From: an uncultured Megasphaera sp.
Lineage (GTDB): Bacteria; Bacillota; Negativicutes; Veillonellales; Megasphaeraceae
Direction of reading: 5' to 3'
Assembly (NCBI GenBank): GCA_934202965.1
Contig: CAKPYN010000012.1
Coordinates: 1 to 64,000 of the forward strand
Length of the DNA stretch: 64,000 bases
Shown: piece by piece, positions 26,812 to 35,022 of the stretch
How positions within the stretch are numbered: the first letter of the stretch is position 1
Layout of the letters: every line of letters begins with the position of its first letter
The notes under the pieces: model-generated
Seen by the model: only the letters and a program-made list of their open reading frames with translations
What the model was told of the DNA's origin: nothing
Database searches by the model: none
Made by a program: the position numbers and the translations under genes

Positions 26812-27058
26812 AATGATAAAAGCAATGACCAAAACAAGTACACATACAGATGCTAATACAGAGAATACAGGCCATCGGCTGAAAGCCTGCATCACTGCTG
26901 AGTATGTTGGAATGCCTTTGGGAGCTGGATAGTTGAAACAAAGTAGGCTGTCTCGGTGCGCCACCGTTATGGCAGGATAAGGTAGTATGTTTATACGCAT
27001 ACTATGAAACAGAGTGGAACCACGGGCCACCGTCTCTGATAAGAGCGGTGGTCTTTTT
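26812..27058 (+). ncRNA. T-box riboswitch, cysteine (UGC specifier)
   Basis: Leader RNA controlling cysE through uncharged tRNA-Cys. The specifier region GAA-UGC-CUUUGGGAGC puts UGC at 26913-26915; the T-box core GAGTGGAACCACGGG is at 27012-27026; a terminator hairpin CCACCG...CGGTGG with a U5 run is at 27027-27058. UGC is a cysteine codon, in agreement with the serine acetyltransferase gene that follows 45 bp downstream. Confidence 0.92.
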
Positions 27059-27103
27059 ATATACTTTTTATAGGTGTAGTGTGTTTAGGAGGACGTTACC
27101 ATT

Positions 27104-27802
27104 ATGTTTAATTCACTTCGCAACGATATACGAGTCATCAAAGACAGAGACCCGGCTGCCAAAAATACAGCAGAAGTCCTCTTATGTTACTCCGGACTGC
27201 ATGCGATTTGGGCCCACCGCGTATCTCATTTCTTTTATAAGCATCAATGGTTTGTAACAGCTCGCATTATTTCTACTATTTCCCGTTTTTTTACAGGAAT
27301 TGAAATTCATCCGGGCGCACAAATTGGCGAAGGGTTATTCATTGACCATGGAATGGGTATTGTCATTGGCGAAACAACCGTCATCGGCAATAATGTTTCG
27401 TTGTATCAAGGGGTTACCCTTGGCGGGACAGGGAAAGAAAAAGGCAAGCGTCACCCTACGATTGGTGATTATGTAGTCGTTGCCTGCGGTGCAAAAGTTT
27501 TGGGTTCCTTTACTGTTGGGGAAGGTGCCAAGATTGGAGCCGGTTCTGTTGTATTGAAAGAAGTTCCGCCTTACTCCACCGTAGTTGGCATTCCTGGCCG
27601 AGTCGTCGTTCAAAAGGGAAAACGCTTAAAAGCACACCATAATGAACAAGATGTCGACTTAAATCACAACCGTCTGCCCGACCCGATTGAAGATCAAATT
27701 ATCGCTTTACAAAAGCAAGTTGCCATACTGCAGCATCAAGTAGATTCACTAGATAAATCGCAGCCCATGCATCTGCAGCATGTTGCCGCCAGCCGGCATT
27801 GA
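27104..27802 (+). CDS. cysE: Serine O-acetyltransferase
   Basis: Makes O-acetylserine from serine and acetyl-CoA, the first step of cysteine synthesis. The 232 residues show a short N-terminal helical domain and a left-handed beta-helix of hexapeptide repeats (about 65-170), with the active-site His-Gly-x-G-I-V-I-G region near 83-90 and V-T-L-G-G-T-G near 104. The C-terminus extends about 35 residues beyond the catalytic part, as Q-rich helix. It is controlled by the cysteine T-box just upstream, and cysK follows 228 bp later. Confidence 0.95.
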   Translation: MFNSLRNDIRVIKDRDPAAKNTAEVLLCYSGLHAIWAHRVSHFFYKHQWFVTARIISTISRFFTGIEIHPGAQIGEGLFIDHGMGIVIGETTVIGNNVSLYQGVTLGGTGKEKGKRHPTIGDYVVVACGAKVLGSFTVGEGAKIGAGSVVLKEVPPYSTVVGIPGRVVVQKGKRLKAHHNEQDVDLNHNRLPDPIEDQIIALQKQVAILQHQVDSLDKSQPMHLQHVAASRH

Positions 27803-28030
27803 GATATATTCTATCGCTTGTTATCTACGACGTTTTTATCATAAAACGTTATAGGTATACATATAAACATTACCATTTTGGTATTTTTTAAGCTATCATT
27901 GGGGGAATTTATACATGCATAAAGAGTTTTTTTCATATCAGGTATTTTTCCGATGTTGACCTGATTTTCACATGAATTATTTTATTTCATATTCGTTTAC
28001 GCAACTTATTTATAAAAGGAGTCGTTTATC

Positions 28031-28969
28031 ATGAGCAAAGTTTATACAAGCATGTTACAGTTAGTTGGCAATACACCGTTATTAGAACCTGTTCGTTACA
28101 ATGCAGCTGTCGATGTGAAAGCAAAAGTATTGGTTAAATTAGATGCGTTTAATCCTGCTGGTTCTGCAAAAGACCGTATTGCTAAGGCAATGATTGAAGA
28201 CGCTGAAAAGAAAGGTATTCTCAAAAAAGGTTCTGTTATCATCGAACCAACAAGCGGTAACACAGGGATTGGGTTGGCTGCTGTAGCAGCTGCCAAAGGC
28301 TATCGTGCTATCTTCACCATGCCGGAAACGATGTCTATTGAACGCCGCAATTTAATTGCTGCCTATGGTGCTGAAATTGTTCTGACTCCTGGTAAAACAG
28401 GCATGAAAGGTGCTGTAGATAAAGCCAATGAATTAGCAAAAGAAATTCCTAATTCCTTTATTCCTGGTCAATTCACGAACCCTGTCAATCCGGAAATTCA
28501 TCGTTTGACAACGGGTCCGGAAATCTATACAGATACAGATGGTGCCGTAGATATTTTCTTAGCCGGTGTAGGTACAGGCGGTACGCTTTCCGGTGTCGGT
28601 GAATATCTCAAAGAAAAGAAACCATCCGTTAAAATTATCGCTGTTGAACCAAAAGATTCTCCACTCCTTTCGGAAGGTCATGCTGGTCCGCACAAACTTC
28701 AGGGTATTGGTGCTAACTTTATTCCGGAAACATTGGATACGAAAATTTATGACGAAGTTTTCACTGTTACGACTGAACAGGCTTATGAAACAGCTCAGAA
28801 ATTCACAGAATCTGAAGGTCTCCTCATTGGTATTTCCGGCGGTGCTGCTCTCTATGCAGCAACCCAAGTTGCTAACCGTCCGGAAAATGCAGGAAAAACA
28901 ATCGTAGCATTCTTGCCGGATAATGGTGACCGTTATCTGACAACACCGGGCTTCATTAAACAAAAATAA
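28031..28969 (+). CDS. cysK: Cysteine synthase (O-acetylserine sulfhydrylase)
   Basis: PLP enzyme that converts O-acetylserine and sulfide to cysteine. The 312 residues include the PLP lysine K47 in N-P-A-G-S-A-K-D-R, the substrate loop T-S-G-N-T-G near 76, and the phosphate-binding loop G-T-G-G-T near 180. It has its own AAAGGAG site and a 228-bp upstream gap without a T-box, so it may have a separate promoter. It uses the product of the cysE gene before it. Confidence 0.96.
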   Translation: MSKVYTSMLQLVGNTPLLEPVRYNAAVDVKAKVLVKLDAFNPAGSAKDRIAKAMIEDAEKKGILKKGSVIIEPTSGNTGIGLAAVAAAKGYRAIFTMPETMSIERRNLIAAYGAEIVLTPGKTGMKGAVDKANELAKEIPNSFIPGQFTNPVNPEIHRLTTGPEIYTDTDGAVDIFLAGVGTGGTLSGVGEYLKEKKPSVKIIAVEPKDSPLLSEGHAGPHKLQGIGANFIPETLDTKIYDEVFTVTTEQAYETAQKFTESEGLLIGISGGAALYAATQVANRPENAGKTIVAFLPDNGDRYLTTPGFIKQK

Positions 28970-28977
28970 GTTTGTTA

Positions 28978-29024
28978 TTATCCATCAACAACGCTGTCCC
29001 CTCAGTGTTGTTGATGATAATATA
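28978..29024 (+). terminator. Hairpin after cysK, probable terminator
   Basis: Long stem (about 16 bp with one mismatch, TATTATC/GATAATA outer and ATCAACAAC/GTTGTTGAT inner) starts 9 bp past the cysK stop. The tail is AT-rich rather than a pure U run. Confidence 0.65.
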
Positions 29025-29057
29025 TAATTCCCTATCATCAATATTACTCATGTAACG

Positions 29058-29099
29058 AGAGAAAACGCAGTTTTGCATATGCAAAACTGCGTTTTCTCT
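29058..29099. repeat. Perfect 42-bp palindrome
   Basis: AGAGAAAACGCAGTTTTGCAT (21 nt) is followed at once by its exact complement, with no spacer. It lies between the cysK hairpin and the left arm of an inverted repeat. It could act as a bidirectional terminator (A- and T-rich segments) or be a mobile element footprint. Confidence 0.8.
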
Positions 29100-29103
29100 A
29101 TCC

Positions 29104-29218
29104 ACAAAAGAGGATGTTACATCATGATTTTATCTATCGCGCACGATAGCATTTCTTCAAACGTTTTTAATTTTTTGTTTGAAGAAAATGAACGGTAATG
29201 ATGCAAACGATACACGTA
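29104..29218 (+). repeat. Inverted repeat, left arm (copy 1)
   Basis: About 115 bp that matches, in inverted orientation, 29929-30027. The best blocks are AAAAGAGGATGT, a TATTTCTT..GTTTTTA segment, TTTTTGTTTGAAGAAAA, and GAACGGTAATG followed by TGCAAACGAT. By eye about 85-90 percent of aligned bases agree over the inner 70-80 bp. A diverged third copy is at 49909-50058. Confidence 0.7.
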
Positions 29219-29229
29219 AAAGGTATAAT

Positions 29230-29345
29230 CATAACCACCAGTAAAACTGGTGGTTTGCTCAGGCCCTTATAGGGCCTAACTCCTGTGGTAGCACTCTAAA
29301 GAGTGCACCGAATAAAAATCCGGCAGTTACATTGGGTAAAACGAT
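29230..29345. mobile_element. IS200/IS605-like palindromic end, no transposase
   Basis: Three small palindromes in a row (AACCACCAGT/ACTGGTGGTT, AGGCCCTTATAGGGCCT, GTAGCACTC/GAGTGCAC) resemble the subterminal hairpins of IS200/IS605 elements. They end just where the SorC-like reading frame begins without its N-terminus. No tnpA or tnpB is present, so this is a remnant or a non-autonomous element. Confidence 0.5.
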
Positions 29346-29360
29346 GATAGGCATTTATAC

Positions 29361-29852
29361 ATGGGAACAGTTTGCTATTACGAAACTATCGCCCAATATC
29401 TTCCCTTACCCGTTCTATTTGATTCTAAAGAAGTAAAAGAAATGGTCTATCGGGATCGGCATATTCATCGCGTCTTAGAATTAGGCCGGAATGCGAATAT
29501 TGCCATTTTCAGTGTCGGCACGGTTCGAGATAATGCACTCTTTTTTCAGTTAGGCTATGCCGACCCGAAAGAAAAAGAATTTTTGAAAACAAATGCTGTC
29601 GGTGATATTTGTTCCCGTTTTTTTGATAAAGACGGCAATATATCCAGTGCAGAACTAAACGATCGAACGGTCGGTATTGAATTGGAATGGCTGCGTCATA
29701 AAGAATATAGTATTCTTCTTTCCGGCGGCGAAGCCAAAATTGCTAGTATCCATGCAGCTCTCAAGGGCGGCTATGCCAACGTGCTTATTACAGACCAATT
29801 TACAGCCAAAAAACTGCTCTCCTATGCATCACTGGAACAGTCAAATACATGA
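29361..29852 (+). pseudogene. SorC/DeoR-type sugar-binding regulator, C-terminal remnant
   Basis: This 163-residue frame matches the C-terminal half of the sugar-phosphate-binding domain of SorC-family regulators (V-G-T-V-R-D-N-A-L-F near 52-61, G-G-E-A-K near 122, L-I-T-D-Q near 143). The family is usually about 310-330 residues, so the N-terminal helix-turn-helix and half of the effector domain are missing. There is no ribosome binding site at the first ATG, and IS200/IS605-like palindromes lie directly upstream. I take it as a broken gene. Confidence 0.75.
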
Positions 29853-29863
29853 TATCTACACCC

Positions 29864-29917
29864 AAGGGACTATAACAAAATGAGAACATTGCATCCATTT
29901 TATTACAGTCCTTTTTC
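29864..29917 (+). terminator. Hairpin ending the SorC remnant
   Basis: Long imperfect stem (AGGGACTATAACAAAATG with AT...TTTTATTACAGTCC) followed by a T5 run. The same kind of hairpin precedes the third repeat copy near 49909. Confidence 0.65.
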
Positions 29918-29928
29918 ATGCCGTTGTA

Positions 29929-30027
29929 CGTGCATCGTTTGCAGCATTACCGTTCGTTTTCTTCAAACAAAAAGCTAAAAACTTTTAAAGAAATACTATA
30001 AAAAGCAGTCTGGTACATCCTCTTTTA
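29929..30027 (-). repeat. Inverted repeat, right arm (copy 2)
   Basis: Inverted partner of 29104-29218, about 710 bp away. Together the arms enclose the IS-like palindromes and the SorC remnant. The rest of the gap to macA (30028-30292) holds only a terminator and a promoter. Confidence 0.7.
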
Positions 30028-30094
30028 GTACTATGTAACCGATGCATGATGATAAATGACAACTTATTTCTTATTTATATGATATATACTTCAT

Positions 30095-30124
30095 AACGAT
30101 GGCTCGCCATCGTTATTTTTTATT
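30095..30124 (+). terminator. Rho-independent terminator
   Basis: Perfect 8-bp stem AACGATGG/CCATCGTT with loop CTCG, followed by ATTTTTTATTT. It insulates the efflux operon from upstream transcription. Confidence 0.85.
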
Positions 30125-30241
30125 TATTTCATTCTCTCTGCATCTGTTATTTTTCTATTTTCTGCATTTACTTGAATTGTTACAGTTTCGACTAAAATTC
30201 CCAATTTCCCCTTTATTTCCTTTATTATTGCAATATAAGCA

Positions 30242-30260
30242 TGCTATACTGAATATAGCA
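30242..30260. promoter_or_regulatory. Operator-like inverted repeat at the macA promoter
   Basis: TGCTATA-N5-TATAGCA, perfect 7-bp arms, overlapping a TATACT -10-like hexamer 33 bp upstream of the macA start. It is probably a repressor or activator site for the efflux operon; the regulator is not in the neighbourhood. Confidence 0.5.
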
Positions 30261-30292
30261 CTACTGAAAACGCCTGTATGGGAGAGATCACT

Positions 30293-31426
30293 ATGATTCA
30301 ATTAAACAAAAAAGTAAAAATTGCAATCACCGCCATCGTTATTGCAGCCGGTGCCTTCGGCAGCTATGAGTATTACCACACACAACAAGCAGCTAAACAA
30401 GTAACGGCTGTCGAAACAGCACCGGTTACACGCATGAATTTAAAATCAGTCGTATCGGCAACGGGAACGATTAAACCTGTCGATTCAGTTGAGGTATCCC
30501 CTAAAATTACCGCCCGCATCAGTCAAGTACTCGTGAAAGAAAATGATTGCGTCACCGCCGGCCAGACCGTTACCGTTTTAGATGGCAAGGATTATCAGGC
30601 TAAACAGGACCAGGCACAGCTGAAAGTTTCCAATACACAACTAGAATATCAGCGTGCTCAAGAACTGTATGATTTAGGCGCGGGAACCAAACAAGCACTG
30701 GATACGGCCAAATTCAACTATGACACGGCAGTCAGCGCGCTGACAGACGCACAGTCAAATGTAGCTGAAACGATTATTACGGCACCGATGGACGGCATTG
30801 TTGTCGGCGAGCCCAAGAGTGTCGGTACGATGGCTGTTCAAGGGAACAGTAATCCAACGGTTATCATGTATATTGCCAATACGTCACAAAAACAAATTAT
30901 GGCTAAGATTGATGAAACAGATATTGGACAAATACAAGTTGGGCAAGACGCTACCTTTACGGTTGATACGTATACAGGCCAAACCTTTACAGCCCATGTA
31001 TCCAAAATTTCCCAAACAGATACCAGCAATACATGGAATACAACCGGCACTTCCAGTACGACTTCCTCCAGTTCCTCTTCAGCAAGCGTTATTTACTATT
31101 ATGTCACACTGGATGTAGATGACCCGGATGATGTACTGAAACTAGGCATGACAGCACGTGTAGAAATCAACACGTCAGAAAAAGAAAATGCCCTGGTTGT
31201 ACCCATTGCAGCACTAAAAACAAACGACAAAGGATCGTATGTACTGCGTGTCAATGATAACGGCCAGACCGAACAGGTCAATGTCACTACCGGTATTTAC
31301 AGTGATGAATATGTAGAAATTCTTTCCGGTCTGGATGAAGGCGATAAAGTATCTATTACATATAATGCATCTAAATCTTCTTCTTCGAAATCGAATAACA
31401 ATCGGCAAGGCCCTCCGCCAATGTAA
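30293..31426 (+). CDS. Periplasmic adaptor (membrane fusion) protein, MacA/HlyD family
   Basis: Adaptor subunit of a tripartite ABC efflux system, 377 residues. An N-terminal membrane anchor (about 8-26) is followed by a lipoyl-like half, a helical hairpin (about 95-150), the second lipoyl half and a beta-barrel. A Ser/Thr-rich stretch (about 240-265) is unusual and may be a flexible insertion. The start at 30293 follows GGGAGAG at good spacing. The ATPase and permease genes follow directly; together they make a MacAB-like exporter, for example for antibiotics or peptides. No TolC-like outer membrane factor is in the window. Confidence 0.9.
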   Translation: MIQLNKKVKIAITAIVIAAGAFGSYEYYHTQQAAKQVTAVETAPVTRMNLKSVVSATGTIKPVDSVEVSPKITARISQVLVKENDCVTAGQTVTVLDGKDYQAKQDQAQLKVSNTQLEYQRAQELYDLGAGTKQALDTAKFNYDTAVSALTDAQSNVAETIITAPMDGIVVGEPKSVGTMAVQGNSNPTVIMYIANTSQKQIMAKIDETDIGQIQVGQDATFTVDTYTGQTFTAHVSKISQTDTSNTWNTTGTSSTTSSSSSSASVIYYYVTLDVDDPDDVLKLGMTARVEINTSEKENALVVPIAALKTNDKGSYVLRVNDNGQTEQVNVTTGIYSDEYVEILSGLDEGDKVSITYNASKSSSSKSNNNRQGPPPM

Positions 31427-31439
31427 GGAGGAATACGTC

Positions 31440-32144
31440 ATGGCAAATGTAATTGAATTAAAAGATATTAAAAAAATCTATCATATCGGCGGCAGCGATT
31501 TCGCCGCCCTTGCTGGGATTACCCTCAATATTCAAGAAGGAGAATTTGCTGCACTGATGGGACCGTCCGGTTCCGGTAAATCTACGCTGATGAATATTCT
31601 CGGTTGCTTAGATCGCCCTACATCCGGTTCCTATAAACTGGGAGGCAAAGAAGTCGCCAACCTGACAGACGATGAACTGGCTCATACAAGAAACAAGCGA
31701 ATCGGCTTCGTATTTCAAAACTTTAACCTCTTATCTCGTATTTCGGCACTGGATAATGTTGCTCTCCCTCTCGTATACGCCGGCGTAGACCGTAAGGAAC
31801 GAACCCAGCGGGCCCAAGAAAAATTAGAAGCCGTAGGCTTAGGGACGTGGTCCCATCATAAACCAAACGAACTATCCGGCGGCCAGCGGCAGCGCGTTGC
31901 TATTGCCAGAGCTTTAGTTAATGACCCGCACATTATCATGGCCGACGAACCTACGGGCAATCTCGATACAAAATCTACCAAAGAAATCATGGGAATTTTT
32001 GAATCCCTTCATGAAGAACATAAAACGGTCATTCTTGTCACGCACGAGCCGGAAATCGCAGCCTGTGCCAGCCGCCAACTGCTCATCTGTGACGGCCAAC
32101 TCACGCGGGATGCCGGAAAGGGTGTGGTTATGGATGTTGTTTAG
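31440..32144 (+). CDS. ABC transporter ATP-binding protein, MacB/LolD type
   Basis: ATPase of the efflux system, 234 residues. Walker A G-P-S-G-S-G-K-S-T is near 43-51, the Q-loop F-V-F-Q-N near 92, the signature L-S-G-G-Q-R-Q-R near 145 and Walker B I-I-M-A-D-E-P near 164. The start at 31440 follows AAGGAGGAATACGTC and lies 13 bp after macA. It overlaps the permease gene by 11 bp. Confidence 0.94.
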   Translation: MANVIELKDIKKIYHIGGSDFAALAGITLNIQEGEFAALMGPSGSGKSTLMNILGCLDRPTSGSYKLGGKEVANLTDDELAHTRNKRIGFVFQNFNLLSRISALDNVALPLVYAGVDRKERTQRAQEKLEAVGLGTWSHHKPNELSGGQRQRVAIARALVNDPHIIMADEPTGNLDTKSTKEIMGIFESLHEEHKTVILVTHEPEIAACASRQLLICDGQLTRDAGKGVVMDVV

Positions 32145-33351
32145 TGAAAGCGTACAAATCGCCGTTACGGCACTGCTCGGCAATAAACTTCGCTCGATTC
32201 TTACCATGCTGGGCATTATTATCGGCGTCGGTGCCGTCATTGCCATGATTTCCATTGGCATGGGTGTTAAACAAAACGTGACAAATTCTATCGCCAGTTT
32301 AGGCAGCAACATGCTTATCGTTTCACCTGGCTCCACCAATAAAGGCGGCGTTCGCTCGGCTGCCGGTTCCAGTCAAAAACTAAAATATGAAGACGCCGAA
32401 GCAATTAAAAAGAAAATCAAAAATATAGATTATGTTTCACCGACAGTCAATGGTTCCTATCAAATTGTCAACGGCCATGAAAACTGGAATTCTTCCGTAT
32501 ACGGCGTTACCCCGGAATATTTGAAAATCCGCGATTTAACAATTGGTACGGGGTCCTTTATTACGCAAACCGATCTGAATTCCCGTAACCGCGTAGCCGT
32601 TATTGGCACGACTGTTGCTGCTAACTTATTTGATACAGAAAATCCGGTAGGTAAAAATATCCGCATCAACAATCAGCCGTATAAAGTCATCGGTGTCATT
32701 GAAAGCAAAGGCCAGTCTTCGATGGGCCAAGACCAGGATGATGTCGTCATTATCCCACTGACAACAGCACAAGAACGACTGATGGGCATTACCTATATTC
32801 GTTCCATCAATATTCAGGTATCGAGTGCCGATAAAATCGAATCTGTCCAAGGTCAAGTAGAAACACTGTTGCGGCAGCGTCATCATATTGTCGGCGATAA
32901 AGAAGATGATTTTACAGTTCGCAACTTAACCAGCCTAATGGAAACCATGACCAGCACAACAACCATGCTGACACTGTTTCTCGGCAGCATTGCCGCCATT
33001 TCTTTGCTAGTCGGCGGCATTGGCATTATGAATATCATGATGGTATCTGTCACAGAACGGACTCGGGAAATTGGCATTCGTAAAGCCTTAGGCGCTACAT
33101 TTCAAAATATTATGATGCAGTTTCTGATTGAATCCGTCGTCATCGGCGTCATTGGCGGCCTTATGGGCGTCGCCGTTGGTGTCGGTATTGCCTTGGCAAT
33201 TGCCAAAACCGGCCTGTTCCAAACAGTCATTACAGCTGCACCTATTCTGATATCCTTCAGTTTTTCTGTTGGCATTGGCTTATTTTTCGGTATCTATCCG
33301 GCACGCAAAGCAGCTCGCTTAGATCCAATTGAAGCATTGCGGTATGAATAA
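32134..33351 (+). CDS. ABC transporter permease, MacB/FtsX family
   Basis: Membrane subunit of the efflux system, 405 residues. One N-terminal membrane helix (about 18-42), a large periplasmic MacB-PCD domain (about 45-270) and three C-terminal helices of the FtsX domain (about 285-395). The start at 32134 lies inside the last codons of the ATPase gene, which fits tight coupling; longer frames upstream are out-of-frame readings of the ATPase. In MacB the ATPase and permease are one chain; here they are separate. Confidence 0.93.
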   Translation: MLFSESVQIAVTALLGNKLRSILTMLGIIIGVGAVIAMISIGMGVKQNVTNSIASLGSNMLIVSPGSTNKGGVRSAAGSSQKLKYEDAEAIKKKIKNIDYVSPTVNGSYQIVNGHENWNSSVYGVTPEYLKIRDLTIGTGSFITQTDLNSRNRVAVIGTTVAANLFDTENPVGKNIRINNQPYKVIGVIESKGQSSMGQDQDDVVIIPLTTAQERLMGITYIRSINIQVSSADKIESVQGQVETLLRQRHHIVGDKEDDFTVRNLTSLMETMTSTTTMLTLFLGSIAAISLLVGGIGIMNIMMVSVTERTREIGIRKALGATFQNIMMQFLIESVVIGVIGGLMGVAVGVGIALAIAKTGLFQTVITAAPILISFSFSVGIGLFFGIYPARKAARLDPIEALRYE

Positions 33352-33392
33352 ACCCAGCCATTCAAACCTATACTCGGTAATCGTAACCAACG

Positions 33393-33428
33393 CAAAAAGA
33401 GCCTCGCATCCATGCAAGGCTCTTTTTG
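33393..33428. terminator. Bidirectional terminator between the efflux operon and SGNH gene
   Basis: Stem AAAAAGAGCCT / AGGCTCTTTTT with a 12-nt loop between convergent genes. Confidence 0.88.
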
Positions 33429-33481
33429 GTATATCATTAACTGGATTTATATCTTGTTTTCTATAGAACGATACAAGCGCA

Positions 33482-34894
33482 TCAAGGCTCATTATCCCAG
33501 GTACTGTCAGGTAACTGTTGTATCGTTGGCCAAGCGGCATTTATCGCTTGAGCCATCATTTTTTTACCTTCCGGATCGGGGTGCAGCCCATCAACTGCCA
33601 ATTCCGTCCGTAGTTCCCCGTTGTCATCTGCCATACCGTCTGTAATATCAATATGTACTTCACTACGAATATACGCATTAACTTCTTCAGTCGCTTCTTT
33701 CCATCCCCAATCCGTAGGCTGATCAAATGCAGCCATAATATGAGCCGGATGAAACGGCGGTATCGTTAAAAAGACCGGCTTTATGCCATAAGTCAGGCTT
33801 TTTTGTTTGATTTGTTTCAAATCTTCAACCACATCCGATGCACTAGCACCGGCACGCAAACTGTTAGATCCCGTAAGAATCAGCACATACTGTGGGTGAA
33901 ATGGTACTACATCCTGTATAAAACGTGCCGCTGACATGGCACTGGTATCACCGCTTTGCGCCAAGTTAATCGTAGGAAAATCAAGATATGATGCATAACT
34001 GAACTCCCAATCTGTCGGTGAATACGAAAGACTGCCGCCGCCATGACTAATACTGTCACCAAAAACAGCCACTTCGCAAGACATATTAGGATTGGTTACA
34101 TACGATTGCACATCAGAATACACGCCTATGGGATTTCCATCGGCATCCATAGCCCGTACGCGCCAATAAAATGGCTGTTCAGCCATTCTAGGTTTCTGAT
34201 CATATTGTTGTGCATACGTCGGCGTATAGGCATCAATCCGATGGATAGACGGTTCAATTCCATTGGGATTTTCCGGTTCGTCATCCAAAATTTCCACTTC
34301 ATAATGATCTGCCCCAGGAACAGCAATCCAATCATAGACCGGATACAACAGGGTTTGTCCATTTCCCTGATTATACTGAGTGGCAATATATGGTTTTTCT
34401 ATGTACGGACTCGTCCTATCTACAGGTACTTCCTCTACAGCAGAAAAAGGCCCAATGGGTTTCCCCTGCAAATTCATCGGCTGTACACGCCAATAAAATA
34501 CATCTCCCATCCACGTCTCAGGCAGCACTAATTCATACCCGGTCCCATAGGCCCGCTGCAGCGGCATGATAGGTTCATAATAAGCGGTATTTCCATCATC
34601 ATCTGTCTGTTTTTGTAATACTTGCACATCATACATCACAGCGCCGTCTATACGGCTCCACTGCAAAATAGGATTCCCCACAACCGGATTTTCTTCTGAA
34701 TAATGACGCAGTGCTGTTGGTTGAAATGCTAATTCTTCATCACTAACATGATGAATATAAATTTGCTGGGCCTGTTCCATCGGCGGATCTACAACGTGGT
34801 TTTTTCCAGACATCTGTCCTGCTTTGACCAACAATCCGGAACATAACGTAATTCCCAATAGTATCGTCAAGCAAACGACGCTGCCATTACGCAT
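33482..34894 (-). CDS. Secreted SGNH/GDSL hydrolase (paralog 1)
   Basis: Exported esterase-like protein of 470 residues. A signal peptide is at about 1-25. Two repeated beta modules with the pattern N-P-x-L-Q-W-S-R-I-D-G and Y-W-R-V-R (about 55-250) look like fibronectin-type or ligand-binding repeats. The SGNH domain fills the C-terminal half: G-D-S-I-S-H-G-G-G (catalytic Ser near 290), G-S-N-S-L near 340 and D-G-L-H-P-D (catalytic Asp/His near 445). The ATG at 34894 was chosen since AAAGGAGG is 9 bp upstream; the ATG at 34918 lies before that site. It is a tandem paralog of the next gene. The substrate is probably an acetylated or lipidated cell-surface polymer, but this is not known. Confidence 0.85.
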   Translation of the reverse strand: MRNGSVVCLTILLGITLCSGLLVKAGQMSGKNHVVDPPMEQAQQIYIHHVSDEELAFQPTALRHYSEENPVVGNPILQWSRIDGAVMYDVQVLQKQTDDDGNTAYYEPIMPLQRAYGTGYELVLPETWMGDVFYWRVQPMNLQGKPIGPFSAVEEVPVDRTSPYIEKPYIATQYNQGNGQTLLYPVYDWIAVPGADHYEVEILDDEPENPNGIEPSIHRIDAYTPTYAQQYDQKPRMAEQPFYWRVRAMDADGNPIGVYSDVQSYVTNPNMSCEVAVFGDSISHGGGSLSYSPTDWEFSYASYLDFPTINLAQSGDTSAMSAARFIQDVVPFHPQYVLILTGSNSLRAGASASDVVEDLKQIKQKSLTYGIKPVFLTIPPFHPAHIMAAFDQPTDWGWKEATEEVNAYIRSEVHIDITDGMADDNGELRTELAVDGLHPDPEGKKMMAQAINAAWPTIQQLPDSTWDNEP

Positions 34895-34916
34895 GCCATA
34901 GGTCCTCCTTTTTTTC

Positions 34917-34935
34917 ATAATGATAATCGAGATTA
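34917..34935. promoter_or_regulatory. Fur-box-like sequence upstream of SGNH paralog 1
   Basis: ATAATGATAATC (34917-34928) matches two of the three hexamers of the Fur box (GATAAT GATAAT C ATTATC); the third is poorly matched. It lies about 23 bp upstream of the chosen start. Weak evidence; the paralog has no such site. Confidence 0.3.
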
Positions 34936-35022
34936 ATTCCTGTATATAGCATATGATACTAAATGTACTTGTATCTTACAACCGTGAGTCCCGTTAAAGT
35001 CAATGTTTTTGCCAAAAATTAT

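Noticed and set aside
26592..26816. 74-codon plus-strand frame
   Set aside because: Low-complexity AT-rich frame without a ribosome binding site, running into the cysE promoter and leader.
26785..27030. 81-codon minus-strand frame over the cysE leader
   Set aside because: It is antisense to the T-box leader; RNA structure explains the sequence.
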